The notes beneath the pieces are model-generated. The model was not told where the DNA came from. It saw only the letters and a program-made list of their open reading frames with translations, and did not search any database. A stretch of DNA of 64,000 nt from Luteitalea pratensis (GTDB lineage Bacteria > Acidobacteriota > Vicinamibacteria > Vicinamibacterales > Vicinamibacteraceae): contig NZ_CP015136.1 of the NCBI RefSeq assembly GCF_001618865.1, positions 372,001 to 436,000 on the forward strand, in the 5' to 3' direction. A program made the translations under genes and the position numbers. The stretch's first letter is position 1; each line of letters opens with the position of its first letter. Positions 45,888 through 55,004 of the stretch are shown here, piece by piece.

Positions 45888-48800
45888 CTACCTGACCCTG
45901 ATGTTCCCGATGACGAGGCGGTCCTTCGCGGGGACGAGCGTGATGGCCAGGTTGCGCCGGCGCTGCGCACCGCCGGGCAACTGCGTGAGCAACCTGGCCG
46001 AGGCGTTGAACTCGTCGCTCGTCCGGACGAGCGTGAGGTTCTCGAACACGCAGACGAGCTCGCCCTCGGTGGCGAACGCCTCACGGAACTCCGTGCGCCA
46101 GGCCGGTTCCATGTTGGGCCAGAGGCGACCGAGGCCGCCGATGTCCCGCCCGATGTACGCCCCGCAGAACTGGGAGATCGATGCCCGCGCTTCCTCGTTC
46201 GACCACGTCGAGAGATCCACCGCCGATGGCGCCGGCGCGGCGGTGTTCGGGGCCGGGGCCGGGTTGGCCGGCGCGGGTGCGCTCGGCTCGGGCTCAGGCG
46301 GTGCCGCCGGCGGAGTCGGCTTGCCGCTGTCGCCGAAGGCCTGGAGGAAGTGGCCGCGCGCGGCCATGTAACCGCCGACCGCGGACTTGAACTTGCCGGC
46401 GTCGCGGTCCTCGTCGGCCTGCTCCTGCTGCGTCGTGCCGAGTAGGTACTGCGGGCTCTTGTTCAGGCGAAAGTCCTCGGCGCTGCGACGTGCCGCCAGG
46501 GCATAGCGCCGCGCGTTCTCAACAACCCGACCGCGCTCCTCCTGCATCAACGCCGCCGGAACACCCTTGACCTGATCGATGGCTCCCATGGCCCGGTCGT
46601 ACCGGCCGTCCTTCGAGTACAGATGGACCGCGGCCCACGGATCGGCCCGCGGCCCGGCCGGTGACGATGGCGGCACCGCGACCGTCGCCGCCGGCGGAGA
46701 CGCAGGCGGCGGCTCCGCTGGTGCGGGTCCAGCGGGTTCGTTCGACGCCGGCGTGGCGACAACCGGTGGTGGAACTGCCGTCTTGGTGGCGCCGCTGTCC
46801 TCACCCGTCGCTGTTGCCGCCGGCGTAGACGCGTCCTTCGGGGTGCGTCCGAACTGGTAGTACAACCCGCCTCCTGCGAGCAGCAGCAGGACCACGCCGG
46901 CGATCGCCAGCATCGCCGGGGACCGCCGCGATGGCGCGGCGTCTCCCGTCTCGTCGGTGATCGCGCTGGCCGCGGGGCGAATTTCGGCGTGTGCGCTGCC
47001 CGGCAACTGGTCACGAATGAGCAGGCCGTCGCCCGTGGGTGTGGGCGCACCCTGGGTCGCCCGCTTTCCGGTCGATGGTGCCGCAGGCGGAGCGGCGGGC
47101 ATCTGTTTGCCGGCTGGCCCGTGCACCGCATCGGGGACACGCTCGCCCACGGCAGCTTTCCCGAACGTCGCCGGCGCTGGCGTGGACGCGGCCGGCTTGG
47201 GATCGGCAGACGGCGTGACGTCTGGCTTCGGTGCCGGAGGCGCCAGGGGGGTGGCTTGCGGAGGCGTCAACGACGCGGCTGCGGCCGCAGCCGCGACGAC
47301 TGGTGGTGCCGCGGGCTTGGGTGCCTCGACTGGTGGCTCAACGACGGCTGGCGCAGCGACGGCCGGCGCGACCGCGACCGGCGTGGCGAGTCCGGTCCGG
47401 GTGTTGGACGCCTCGTTGGCCTCGACCTCGAGTGCCGCGAGGCGAGTCTGGAGTCGCGCCACGTCCCGGTGAGCCGCATCGATGCGGCTCAGGGCCTCGA
47501 TCGCCCGGCGTGCGCCGATCTCGTCTTCCTGATCGAGCGCCTTGCTCGCCTGTGCGACCAGGCGGGCAATCCGCTGCGCGCGCGTGCGGGCCGAGAGCTT
47601 CTCCTGGAGGGCCAGCGCGTCGGCGGCATCCGGCGCCAGCGACAGCGCCTCGGCCAGGAGCGACTCGGCCTCGTCCAGCCGGTCCTGCTGCAGTGCCTGC
47701 CGCGCCCGTGACGTCAGCGATGCGACCTGTCGTTCGTCGATCCGCTCCTGGTGGGCCTTGCGGAGCCGTTCGAGTGCCGGATGACGTGGCGACAGGTCGG
47801 CCAGCGCGTTGATCGCCGCCTCGGCCTCCTCGAGCGAGCCGGTCTGGGTGGCCTCGTCGGCCTTCGCGACCGCTTCCTGCAGGCGCAGCGCCAGGCGGCG
47901 CGCCTGCAGCTTCTGCCGCAATTGCTGCACGTCCGGGCTCGCCGACGTCCCGGACTCCAGCTTGTGCAGCAGCCCCGAGGCGGTCGTGAGCTCGCCATGC
48001 TCGATGGCTTCCTCCGTCTCCCGCATCAACTCCTTGCGAGAGGTCGTCACGTCCTTGGCTTGCGGCGTGACGATCGTCGCTTCCGAGGCCAGCACCACGA
48101 GCGTGTGTTCGGGATCCAGCCGCCTGGCGATGGACAGGAATTCGCGCTCGAGCAGCTTGGCGTTGCCGGCGCGGGAGCCCGGCTCCTTCTGCAGGCACTT
48201 CGCGATGGTCTTGACCAGCGCATTCGGGACGTCGGGGACGAAGCTCTCGATCGGGCGCGGCTGCTCGCCGACGATCTGCCGCGAGACGTTGTAGAGGTTG
48301 TCGCCCCCGAAGGCCTGCCGGCCCGTCAGCAGCTCGTAGGCCACGGCACCCACGGAAAAGATGTCGCTGCGGGCATCCACCGCCTGGCCGGTGATTTGCT
48401 CGGGCGACATGTACTGCGGCGTGCCGACGATCATGCCGGCCATCGTCATGCTCGACGCCTCGTTGCCGTGCGCGATGCCGAAATCGAGGAGGCGCAGCAT
48501 GCCCGATCCCTGGGCAATCAGCAGGTTGGACGGCTTCACGTCGCGATGGACGATGCCGCTCTCGTGGGCGTGACCGAGGCCCGCGCACAGCTCCGAGAGC
48601 CAGTGCACCTTGCGCGCCAGCGGCACCTGCTCGCCGCCGCGAATGACCTGCGCCATCGTCCGGCCGGCGATGAACTCCATTGCCAGGTACGGGTTGCCCT
48701 CGTGCTCTCCGACAGCGTAGATGCTGACGATATGAGGGTGATGGACGCGGGCTGCGAGGCGGGCCTCGCGCAGGAAACGACGCCGGGTCTCTTCGTCGGG

Positions 48801-49007
48801 TACCTTGAGGACCTTGATCGCCACCGGCCGGTCGAGCATCGGGTCGAACCCGAGATACACGACACCCATGCCGCCGTGGCCGAGGCGGTCCCTCACTTCA
48901 TACGGTCCGATATGTCCTGGAAGCTCGTCCACGCGGATGTCCAGCGGTACTTTAAACGATCGGCAGGCAGGCCAGCGCACCCAATCCGGCCCACGTCGAT
49001 GCGGCAC
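45888..49007 (-). CDS. Membrane Ser/Thr protein kinase with extracytoplasmic C-terminal domain
   Basis: A protein of up to 1039 residues. The Hanks-type kinase (about 34-295) has GHGGMGVVY, the AIK lysine, HRDVKPSN, DFG and MSPEQ. A helical repeat region follows (about 330-530), then a long Pro/Ala-rich linker, one membrane segment (about 698-722) and a C-terminal domain with LWPNMEPAWR. It is divergent from the kinase at 49067 with a 59-bp gap, and its extracytoplasmic tail resembles that kinase's. The start is uncertain: ATG 49007 is the only ATG, but GTG 48932 is nearer the kinase core and no ribosome site is clear. Confidence 0.9.
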   Translation of the reverse strand: MPHRRGPDWVRWPACRSFKVPLDIRVDELPGHIGPYEVRDRLGHGGMGVVYLGFDPMLDRPVAIKVLKVPDEETRRRFLREARLAARVHHPHIVSIYAVGEHEGNPYLAMEFIAGRTMAQVIRGGEQVPLARKVHWLSELCAGLGHAHESGIVHRDVKPSNLLIAQGSGMLRLLDFGIAHGNEASSMTMAGMIVGTPQYMSPEQITGQAVDARSDIFSVGAVAYELLTGRQAFGGDNLYNVSRQIVGEQPRPIESFVPDVPNALVKTIAKCLQKEPGSRAGNAKLLEREFLSIARRLDPEHTLVVLASEATIVTPQAKDVTTSRKELMRETEEAIEHGELTTASGLLHKLESGTSASPDVQQLRQKLQARRLALRLQEAVAKADEATQTGSLEEAEAAINALADLSPRHPALERLRKAHQERIDERQVASLTSRARQALQQDRLDEAESLLAEALSLAPDAADALALQEKLSARTRAQRIARLVAQASKALDQEDEIGARRAIEALSRIDAAHRDVARLQTRLAALEVEANEASNTRTGLATPVAVAPAVAAPAVVEPPVEAPKPAAPPVVAAAAAAASLTPPQATPLAPPAPKPDVTPSADPKPAASTPAPATFGKAAVGERVPDAVHGPAGKQMPAAPPAAPSTGKRATQGAPTPTGDGLLIRDQLPGSAHAEIRPAASAITDETGDAAPSRRSPAMLAIAGVVLLLLAGGGLYYQFGRTPKDASTPAATATGEDSGATKTAVPPPVVATPASNEPAGPAPAEPPPASPPAATVAVPPSSPAGPRADPWAAVHLYSKDGRYDRAMGAIDQVKGVPAALMQEERGRVVENARRYALAARRSAEDFRLNKSPQYLLGTTQQEQADEDRDAGKFKSAVGGYMAARGHFLQAFGDSGKPTPPAAPPEPEPSAPAPANPAPAPNTAAPAPSAVDLSTWSNEEARASISQFCGAYIGRDIGGLGRLWPNMEPAWRTEFREAFATEGELVCVFENLTLVRTSDEFNASARLLTQLPGGAQRRRNLAITLVPAKDRLVIGNIRVR
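46208..46246. repeat. 39-bp segment shared with the FHA gene at 55420
   Basis: These 39 bp, TCGAGAGATCCACCGCC onward to GGCGGTGT, occur identically at 55420-55458. Here they are read from the opposite strand as part of the kinase's Pro/Ala-rich tail (encoding APAPSAVDLS). Confidence 0.88.
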
Positions 49008-49066
49008 CAGGGGAGGCCCCGGTGTTCTTCGGCCGGGTCCCGCAGCGTTAGACCCTAATAACCTCC

Positions 49067-51481
49067 ATGAATCACGTCCCCACGAGTATCGGGCGGTACG
49101 AAGTCGAGCGTCTCCTCGGGGAAGGGGGCATGGGGGTGCTGTACCTCGCCCGCGATCCCGTGCTCGACCGCCACGTGGCGCTGAAACTGCTGCGCGTCAA
49201 TGGCGAGGACCTGCGCCGTCGCTTCATGCGTGAGGCTCAATCGGCAGGACGGCTCCAGCACCCCAACATTGTCACCGTCTATGACGTCGGCGACCACGAT
49301 GGCCAGCTCTATATCGCCATGGAGTACATCGATGGCGACACGCTGGCGACGCTGATCCGCGACGACGCGCCGTTTTCGGCGATCCGCAAGCTGGACATCA
49401 TCGACGAAGTGGCCGAGGGTCTCGGCTTCGCGCATCAACGCGGCATCATCCACCGGGACATCAAGCCAGCCAACCTGATGATGTCGCGGGGCGGGCTCGT
49501 GAAGGTCCTCGATTTTGGCATCGCCAGGGTCGCGACGCACCGCGATTCCGGCGAGATCGACGCGCCGACGCTGATCGGCACGCCCGCCTACATGGCCCCG
49601 GAGCAGCTCGAAGGCGCGGACGTGGACGCCCGCAGCGACATCTACGCAGTCGGGCTGGTGATGTACGAGTTCTTCTCCGGCAGGCGCGCCTTTTCCGGGG
49701 CGACCACGGCCGACGTGCTCCAGAAGGTCCTCGACGCGCAGCCGATCCCCATCGGGGACCTGATTCCCGACATCGACCCCGACCTGTGCAAGGTCATCGG
49801 GCGGGCCATGGCCCGGCAGCCGACGGATCGATATCCGGACCTGCAGGCGATGCGCAAGGACCTGGCGCGCGCCCGCCGCCGCGCCATGCAGGCCAGCGGC
49901 GACGACGCGACGATCGTGGTCGGGCTGCCGGTGACCAGGCCCATGGGGCAGGCGCCGCCGCCGCCGGACGCCGTGCGGGCCACGGTCGTCCCGCCGCCCA
50001 CGCCGCCGCCGGCGACACCCGCGCAGGCGGTCGCGTTGCCGCCGACCGCCGCCGACCGTGGCCTGGCGCACCTCGCCGCGCAGCGCCCGTCCGTGCCCCG
50101 GTCACCGGCGCCATCGTCCGAGGAGACCATCTACGCACCCGTTGCCGCGAGAGCTCCGGCGACTGCTCCGCAGGCTGCCCCGATCCCGGCGCCCGTGAGT
50201 CACGCCGCGACGGGCCCGGTCCCGGAGCCGATCGCCTCCGTGCCGCCACCGCCCCTGCCGAGCCCCGGGTTCGTTCCCACTTCAGCGGGTTCGGAGGCGC
50301 GTACTGCCACGCCGCCTGACGAGGGGCCAGTGCCGGTTCCCCTCCCGGCGGTGCCGTCCAGCGGAATGTTTCCCCTGCTGACCGCGGGTCGCGCCACCGT
50401 TGACGCTCCCGTCGTTCCCACTGCCCGTGAGCGCACCGCGGCCGGGCCGGTCGCTGGCTCCGGGGCCGAGACCGACGCGAAGCCCGCCTCGCCGCCACGC
50501 ATGGCAGTGGCGGCGGCTCCACCGCCTGTCGCCGCGCCCGGCGTCGTCCAGGGCAGCCCTGTTCCGGGCCCACCGACGACGCGACGGGGCATCCCGGCGG
50601 CGATCATCGTCGGCGGCCTCGTGGCGATGCTGGCGATCTGTTTCATCGCCGCGTTCCTCGCTGTCCGCTCCTTCGGCCTGCTCAGGGGAACACCCATCTC
50701 TGGCCTGCTCACCCGAACCGTCGAGCCAAAGGTGACCAACCCGCCGCACGACGATGCACCGGCCACCACCACGCCGCCGGCGACCGAGTCCACTCCGGTC
50801 ACGGCAACGGCGGCGACGACGCCGGGAACCACCGAGGTCGCAGTGGCCCCACCCGTGGAGCCGCCAGTGGCACCCCCGGTTGTCGCGACCGAGTCGCCAC
50901 GGCCGACGGTGCAGGAACCACCGGCGGTCGTCCAGCCTCCGGTGACCCGGCCCACCACGCCGCCGCCCGGACGCGTGCCGCCGCCGCGCCAGGCGCCGCC
51001 CGCGCGCCAGACGACCAACACACGGCAGGTCCCCCCGACCGTGCCGACCCGGCCCGTCACGACCGAGAGCCGCGAAGTGGCGCCACCGCCAGTCGTTGCC
51101 GAGCCGCCGCCGCGTCAGGTGGAGCGTCGGGAGCCCGATCCGCCTGCCGTCGTCGCCCCCACCGACGAGGGGATAGCGCTCGTGCGAGCCTACGTCGCGG
51201 CCCGAAACACGGCCCACGCTTCCGGCATCCGCCGCGTCTGGCCGGGCGTCGACGACAACCACCTGCGCCGTATCACGAGTGCGTTTTCCGCGCCGTTGAC
51301 GCTGGGCGGCTGCGAGATCGAGGCGCGTGATGCCGCGCACGCGAGCGCCACGTGTCGACTGACACAGCCGGGCACCACGGGCACGTACGCCGCGGGACAG
51401 GACCTCACGATCCGCCGGACCTTCGTCTTCGACCTGCTGCGCCAGGGGCGCACGTGGGTCATCGCGGGCCTGCGCGAATGA
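49067..51481 (+). CDS. Membrane Ser/Thr protein kinase, divergent partner
   Basis: An 804-residue Hanks-type kinase: catalytic domain (about 8-270) with GEGGMGVLY, ALK lysine, HRDIKPAN, DFG and MAPEQ, a Pro/Ala-rich linker, one membrane segment (about 508-536), a second Pro-rich stretch and a C-terminal extracytoplasmic domain (EGIALVRAYVAARN...RRVWPGVDDNHLRR). The last domain resembles the tail of the divergent kinase, suggesting a shared sensory ligand. It is followed by a secretion-gene remnant and three FHA genes, likely carrying phosphothreonine readers of its products. Confidence 0.94.
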   Translation: MNHVPTSIGRYEVERLLGEGGMGVLYLARDPVLDRHVALKLLRVNGEDLRRRFMREAQSAGRLQHPNIVTVYDVGDHDGQLYIAMEYIDGDTLATLIRDDAPFSAIRKLDIIDEVAEGLGFAHQRGIIHRDIKPANLMMSRGGLVKVLDFGIARVATHRDSGEIDAPTLIGTPAYMAPEQLEGADVDARSDIYAVGLVMYEFFSGRRAFSGATTADVLQKVLDAQPIPIGDLIPDIDPDLCKVIGRAMARQPTDRYPDLQAMRKDLARARRRAMQASGDDATIVVGLPVTRPMGQAPPPPDAVRATVVPPPTPPPATPAQAVALPPTAADRGLAHLAAQRPSVPRSPAPSSEETIYAPVAARAPATAPQAAPIPAPVSHAATGPVPEPIASVPPPPLPSPGFVPTSAGSEARTATPPDEGPVPVPLPAVPSSGMFPLLTAGRATVDAPVVPTARERTAAGPVAGSGAETDAKPASPPRMAVAAAPPPVAAPGVVQGSPVPGPPTTRRGIPAAIIVGGLVAMLAICFIAAFLAVRSFGLLRGTPISGLLTRTVEPKVTNPPHDDAPATTTPPATESTPVTATAATTPGTTEVAVAPPVEPPVAPPVVATESPRPTVQEPPAVVQPPVTRPTTPPPGRVPPPRQAPPARQTTNTRQVPPTVPTRPVTTESREVAPPPVVAEPPPRQVERREPDPPAVVAPTDEGIALVRAYVAARNTAHASGIRRVWPGVDDNHLRRITSAFSAPLTLGGCEIEARDAAHASATCRLTQPGTTGTYAAGQDLTIRRTFVFDLLRQGRTWVIAGLRE

Positions 51482-52188
51482 CTCCTTCCGCCGCAATCGG
51501 TCCGGTCGCGGCGTGCGAGCTCGAACTGTCGCCCACGATGCCCATCAGTCGGGCAGATCAAGTTGCCGACAAGACCGGTAGCGTTACCGAGTCGCGGCAG
51601 GATTGGCGCGGCAAGGCAGGCCAGGTGGCCGTCGAGTGGCTGATGGAGCCGGCGGACACGCACGTACGGCTCGTGGATCGTCGACGAGTTCTGATGGACG
51701 CCGCGTTGCGCCGCGTCGCCGAGCGTGTCCCGCTCGAGGACGTGCGGATCGTCGTCGACTCGATCCTCACCCTGCGCGAAACCGGCGGCAACCTGAGCGA
51801 GACCTTCGACGTGGTGGCCAACACCACGTCGAGCGCAAGAAGGTGTCGGGCGAAACAAGTCGATGACCGCCCAGCGCATGACGCAGGGCTTCATCAATGT
51901 GTCTCCTGCCGCCGGGTATGCTGATGCTGTTCTCGTTCATCGACCCGACGTACACCGCGCCCCTGCTCAACACGATCCTCGGCTGGGTGACCTGCTCGGC
52001 GTCTCGATTGGCGAGGTCCTGAAATCACAGGCCTCGTTGCTGCGGACCGAGCGGTTCCAGCGCGCGGAGAAAGCGGTGGGCAGGCGACGCAGAAGATCAT
52101 CTTCCCGATGCCGCTGTTCATCTTCCCGGCGGTGTTGCTGATGGCGATCGCACCAATCGCCGTGAAGTTCATCTTTTCGAATTTGTGA
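51478..52188 (+). pseudogene. Degenerate TadB/TadC-like (GspF-domain) remnant
   Basis: The first frame, from an ATG overlapping the kinase stop, gives a GspF-domain segment (ALRRVAERVPLEDVRIVVDSILTLRETGGNLSETFDVV, about 51699-51830). Then single-base shifts spread recognisable pieces over three frames: ERKKVSG, KSMTAQRMTQGF, FIDPTYTAPLLNTILGW. A second GspF-type C-terminus follows (VSIGEVLKSQASLLRTERFQRAEKAV, then after another shift FPMPLFIFPAVLLMAIAP), ending at TGA 52188. The order looks like tadB and tadC joined by a deletion. The protein cannot be made intact. Confidence 0.72.
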
Positions 52189-52197
52189 GGCTGATTC

Positions 52198-54057
52198 GTG
52201 CGCACCCGCCGCCTGATCGTCGTGACGCCCGAGGGCGACCGCGAGTTGCTGTTCATCGGTCGATTGACGATCGGCCGCGCGCCCGAGTGCGACATCAGCC
52301 TCGCCGATACGAAGATCTCGCGCCGCCACGCGGAGTTCGACGCGTCCGGACCGATGCCACGCGTCACCGATCTGGGCAGTCGCAACGGGATCCTCGTCAA
52401 CGGCCGCAAGGTCGGGGCCGCCGATCTGGTACCGGGCGACGTCGTCACCGTCGGCGACGCCAGCATCCGCTTCGAGGAGCGGGCAGCCGAGATATCCGAG
52501 CCTGAGGCCGAGGCCCCGCCTGTCGACGATCGCACGTTGGTCCTGTCGCCGCTGATGCCGCCGGTGCCGCCGCCGGTGCCTCTCCCGCTGCCGGTACCGC
52601 TGCCGGTTCCGCCGGCCATCACGGCGCCCCCATTGCCGCCACCCGAACCGATCGGCGGTATGCCGGACCTCGATCTGGTCGTGAGCACCGATCCCGAGAA
52701 GACCGGCGCCCTGCCACCGCGGGTGAAGCCGGCTCCGGTCGCCCGGGAAGTATTGCCGACTGACGCGTCCGCGGAACGGACGACGCTGCTGCCGCCACCG
52801 CAGCGTGCGGCCGCGGAGGCAAAGCGGCTGGCCGACGCAAGCCCCGCAGTGTCGATGGCCGTGCCTGAGGCCGTGCCGCCAGTTGTCCCGGCCTCTCGCC
52901 CGCCCACCGTGCCGCCAGCGCCGCCTCACGAACCGCCGGTCGCAGCCGTGCCTGCGGTTGCGCCTGCGGCAGCTGCCAGTGTGGCAGGGACCGCAACCGG
53001 CGTTGCGCTGAAGGGACCCCGTTTCTCCTGGGGCGGCCTCGTGACGCTGGCCGCGGTCCTGCTGGGCGGTCTCGCGGTCCTGATGGGTGCCTTGCCGCTG
53101 ATGTCGGCCTCGTCGAGCACCCTCGACGCGCTCTCGCAGCGGCAGGCGCGGACGTTGGCCGGCTGGCTCGCGGCGGGCGTCGATCCGCAGGGCAGCACGG
53201 TCGTCGATCCGGGAGTGATGGAGGGGGTGCTCGCGCAGCCCGGGGTTGCCCGGGCGATGGTGCTCGAGCGGGCGACAGGTCGCGCGATTGCACCGGTCTC
53301 CCTCAACGGGCGGGCCTACAGCGCGCTTCCTGGCCTCGGCGAGACATGGCGTGACTTGTCCTCGGCACGCGTAAGTCGCGTCGATGCCTTTGCCGATGCG
53401 TACGTGCCTGCCGGCCGGGGCGCCTACATCGCCTGGGTGCGCTACGAGCGTCCCTCGTCCGACGACACCGGCCTCGCGATCATGGTGGCGCTGGTCGTGA
53501 CGCTCGTCTTCGCGATGCTGATCGCCCTGCTCATCAAGCGCCATACGAAGGCGATGCTGCAGCACTTCACGCGACAGGTGGAACTGGTCGTGTCTGGCGC
53601 GTCTCCCACGGTGATGCAGGGCACGTTGATGCCTGGCCTGGAACGCTTGCCGGGCGTGGTGACCAACCTGCTCGAACAGCGGCGCGCTGGCGGTGCGATG
53701 CAGGCTGGTGCCCGTGTGCCCGGCCTGATCGACACCGACGAACCGGCGCTGCCGCCAGTCGCCGCGTCGCCCATCGATCCGGATCCGCCGTGGCTCGAGG
53801 TGACACCCTCGCTGATGGTGGCTGCGTCGAGCGCGCACGGCCCGGAGGTGGGCGCAACGGGTTGGAGCAACGCCCGCGGCCGTCACCTGCTCGACGTGCT
53901 CGACAACGGGCCGGTTCGCAACGCTGTCGTGCAGGGGCTCGGGGCCCTGAGCATGCAGTCGGGCGCAGAGGCCACGGTGCCGTTGCCGGACGGGGCGCCG
54001 GTCGCGATCCGACGCGAGTCCTCGGGGCATGTGCGCGTGACACTGGGCGCGCGTTGA
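52198..54057 (+). CDS. FHA-domain membrane protein with extracytoplasmic loop domain
   Basis: A 619-residue protein starting at GTG 52198. The N-terminal FHA domain (about 20-95) has GRAPECDISL, SRRHAEF and LGSRNGILVNG, the phosphothreonine-binding residues. A Pro-rich linker leads to two membrane segments (about 276-302 and 424-447) around a 120-residue outside domain, and a cytoplasmic tail closes the protein. It could dock on the neighbouring kinases and sense an outside signal. The outside domain resembles no family I can name. Confidence 0.86.
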   Translation: MRTRRLIVVTPEGDRELLFIGRLTIGRAPECDISLADTKISRRHAEFDASGPMPRVTDLGSRNGILVNGRKVGAADLVPGDVVTVGDASIRFEERAAEISEPEAEAPPVDDRTLVLSPLMPPVPPPVPLPLPVPLPVPPAITAPPLPPPEPIGGMPDLDLVVSTDPEKTGALPPRVKPAPVAREVLPTDASAERTTLLPPPQRAAAEAKRLADASPAVSMAVPEAVPPVVPASRPPTVPPAPPHEPPVAAVPAVAPAAAASVAGTATGVALKGPRFSWGGLVTLAAVLLGGLAVLMGALPLMSASSSTLDALSQRQARTLAGWLAAGVDPQGSTVVDPGVMEGVLAQPGVARAMVLERATGRAIAPVSLNGRAYSALPGLGETWRDLSSARVSRVDAFADAYVPAGRGAYIAWVRYERPSSDDTGLAIMVALVVTLVFAMLIALLIKRHTKAMLQHFTRQVELVVSGASPTVMQGTLMPGLERLPGVVTNLLEQRRAGGAMQAGARVPGLIDTDEPALPPVAASPIDPDPPWLEVTPSLMVAASSAHGPEVGATGWSNARGRHLLDVLDNGPVRNAVVQGLGALSMQSGAEATVPLPDGAPVAIRRESSGHVRVTLGAR

Positions 54058-54070
54058 GGTAGAGAGGCCC

Positions 54071-54985
54071 ATGTCATCCCACGAACGCACGCCCGCAAGA
54101 TTCGTGCTGCAGCGCCCCGATGGCGAGGAACTGGTCTACGGGCTCGACCAGGGCCGGTCGGTCACGCTTGGCCGCGACACTGGCAACACCATCGTCTTCG
54201 CCTCGCAGTTCGTCTCGAAACGCCACGCACTCGTCTCGTGGACGCCGCGCGGCGTGCGCATCGAGGACCAGGACAGCGCCAACGGGATCACGGTCAACGG
54301 CCTCACCGTCCATGCGGCGCAGCTCTCGTCCGGCGACATGATCCAGATTGGCGACCAGCACCTGGTGTTCGAGGTCGAGGGGCACGCGAGCGTGGCTGCG
54401 CCCGAGCCTGGCTGGGTCGCACCCGGCGGCGGGAACAAGGGACTGCGCCTCATTCTCGCCGCGGTGCTGACGATGCTCGTGATGGTCGGCGGTCTTGCGA
54501 CGATCTACGTGATGTTCCTGGCACCGGCAGTGGAGCAGGCGACGCCGACGAGCACGGCGGTGCGCGAGGATCCCTCGTTGCCGTCCGACACGAAGATCAC
54601 GCCCTTCGATTCGCCCCAGGCGCAGGCGATCGAGCAGCAGGCGATCGCGGCGCACGACAAGCAGCCGGTCGACTGGCTGTACGACGAGGGGCAACTGGCG
54701 TACAAGAACGGTCGCCTGCTCGACGCCTACCGTCTCCTGAACGGGGCCCTGCTGCGCGACCCGCAGCACGAGTCCGCACGCCGCCTGTTGCTGAAGGTGA
54801 TGGGCGAGCGAGAGCTGCGGCTGAACAGCCTGAAAGCCGCGGCCGCCCGCGCCGATGAGGAACTGAAGTTCGAGGAAGCCGCGCAACAGTGGGAAGCGGT
54901 GCAGGCACTCACGCTCGACAACGAGCCGCTGAACGCCCGGGCCCGCACCGAGGCGGCGCGCCTGCGCCAGCGTGCCGCACAATGA
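54071..54985 (+). CDS. FHA-domain membrane protein with TPR-like tail
   Basis: A 304-residue protein. The FHA domain (about 20-98) has GRDTGNTIVF, SKRHALVSW and SANGITVNG; one membrane segment follows (about 124-150), then an outside helical region rich in tetratricopeptide-like spacing (DWLYDEGQLAYKNGRLLDAYRLLNGALLRDPQHESARRLL). It starts 13 nt after the previous FHA gene and is part of the same operon. Confidence 0.88.
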   Translation: MSSHERTPARFVLQRPDGEELVYGLDQGRSVTLGRDTGNTIVFASQFVSKRHALVSWTPRGVRIEDQDSANGITVNGLTVHAAQLSSGDMIQIGDQHLVFEVEGHASVAAPEPGWVAPGGGNKGLRLILAAVLTMLVMVGGLATIYVMFLAPAVEQATPTSTAVREDPSLPSDTKITPFDSPQAQAIEQQAIAAHDKQPVDWLYDEGQLAYKNGRLLDAYRLLNGALLRDPQHESARRLLLKVMGERELRLNSLKAAAARADEELKFEEAAQQWEAVQALTLDNEPLNARARTEAARLRQRAAQ

Positions 54986-55004
54986 GCGCGGGAGCACTCC
55001 GACG

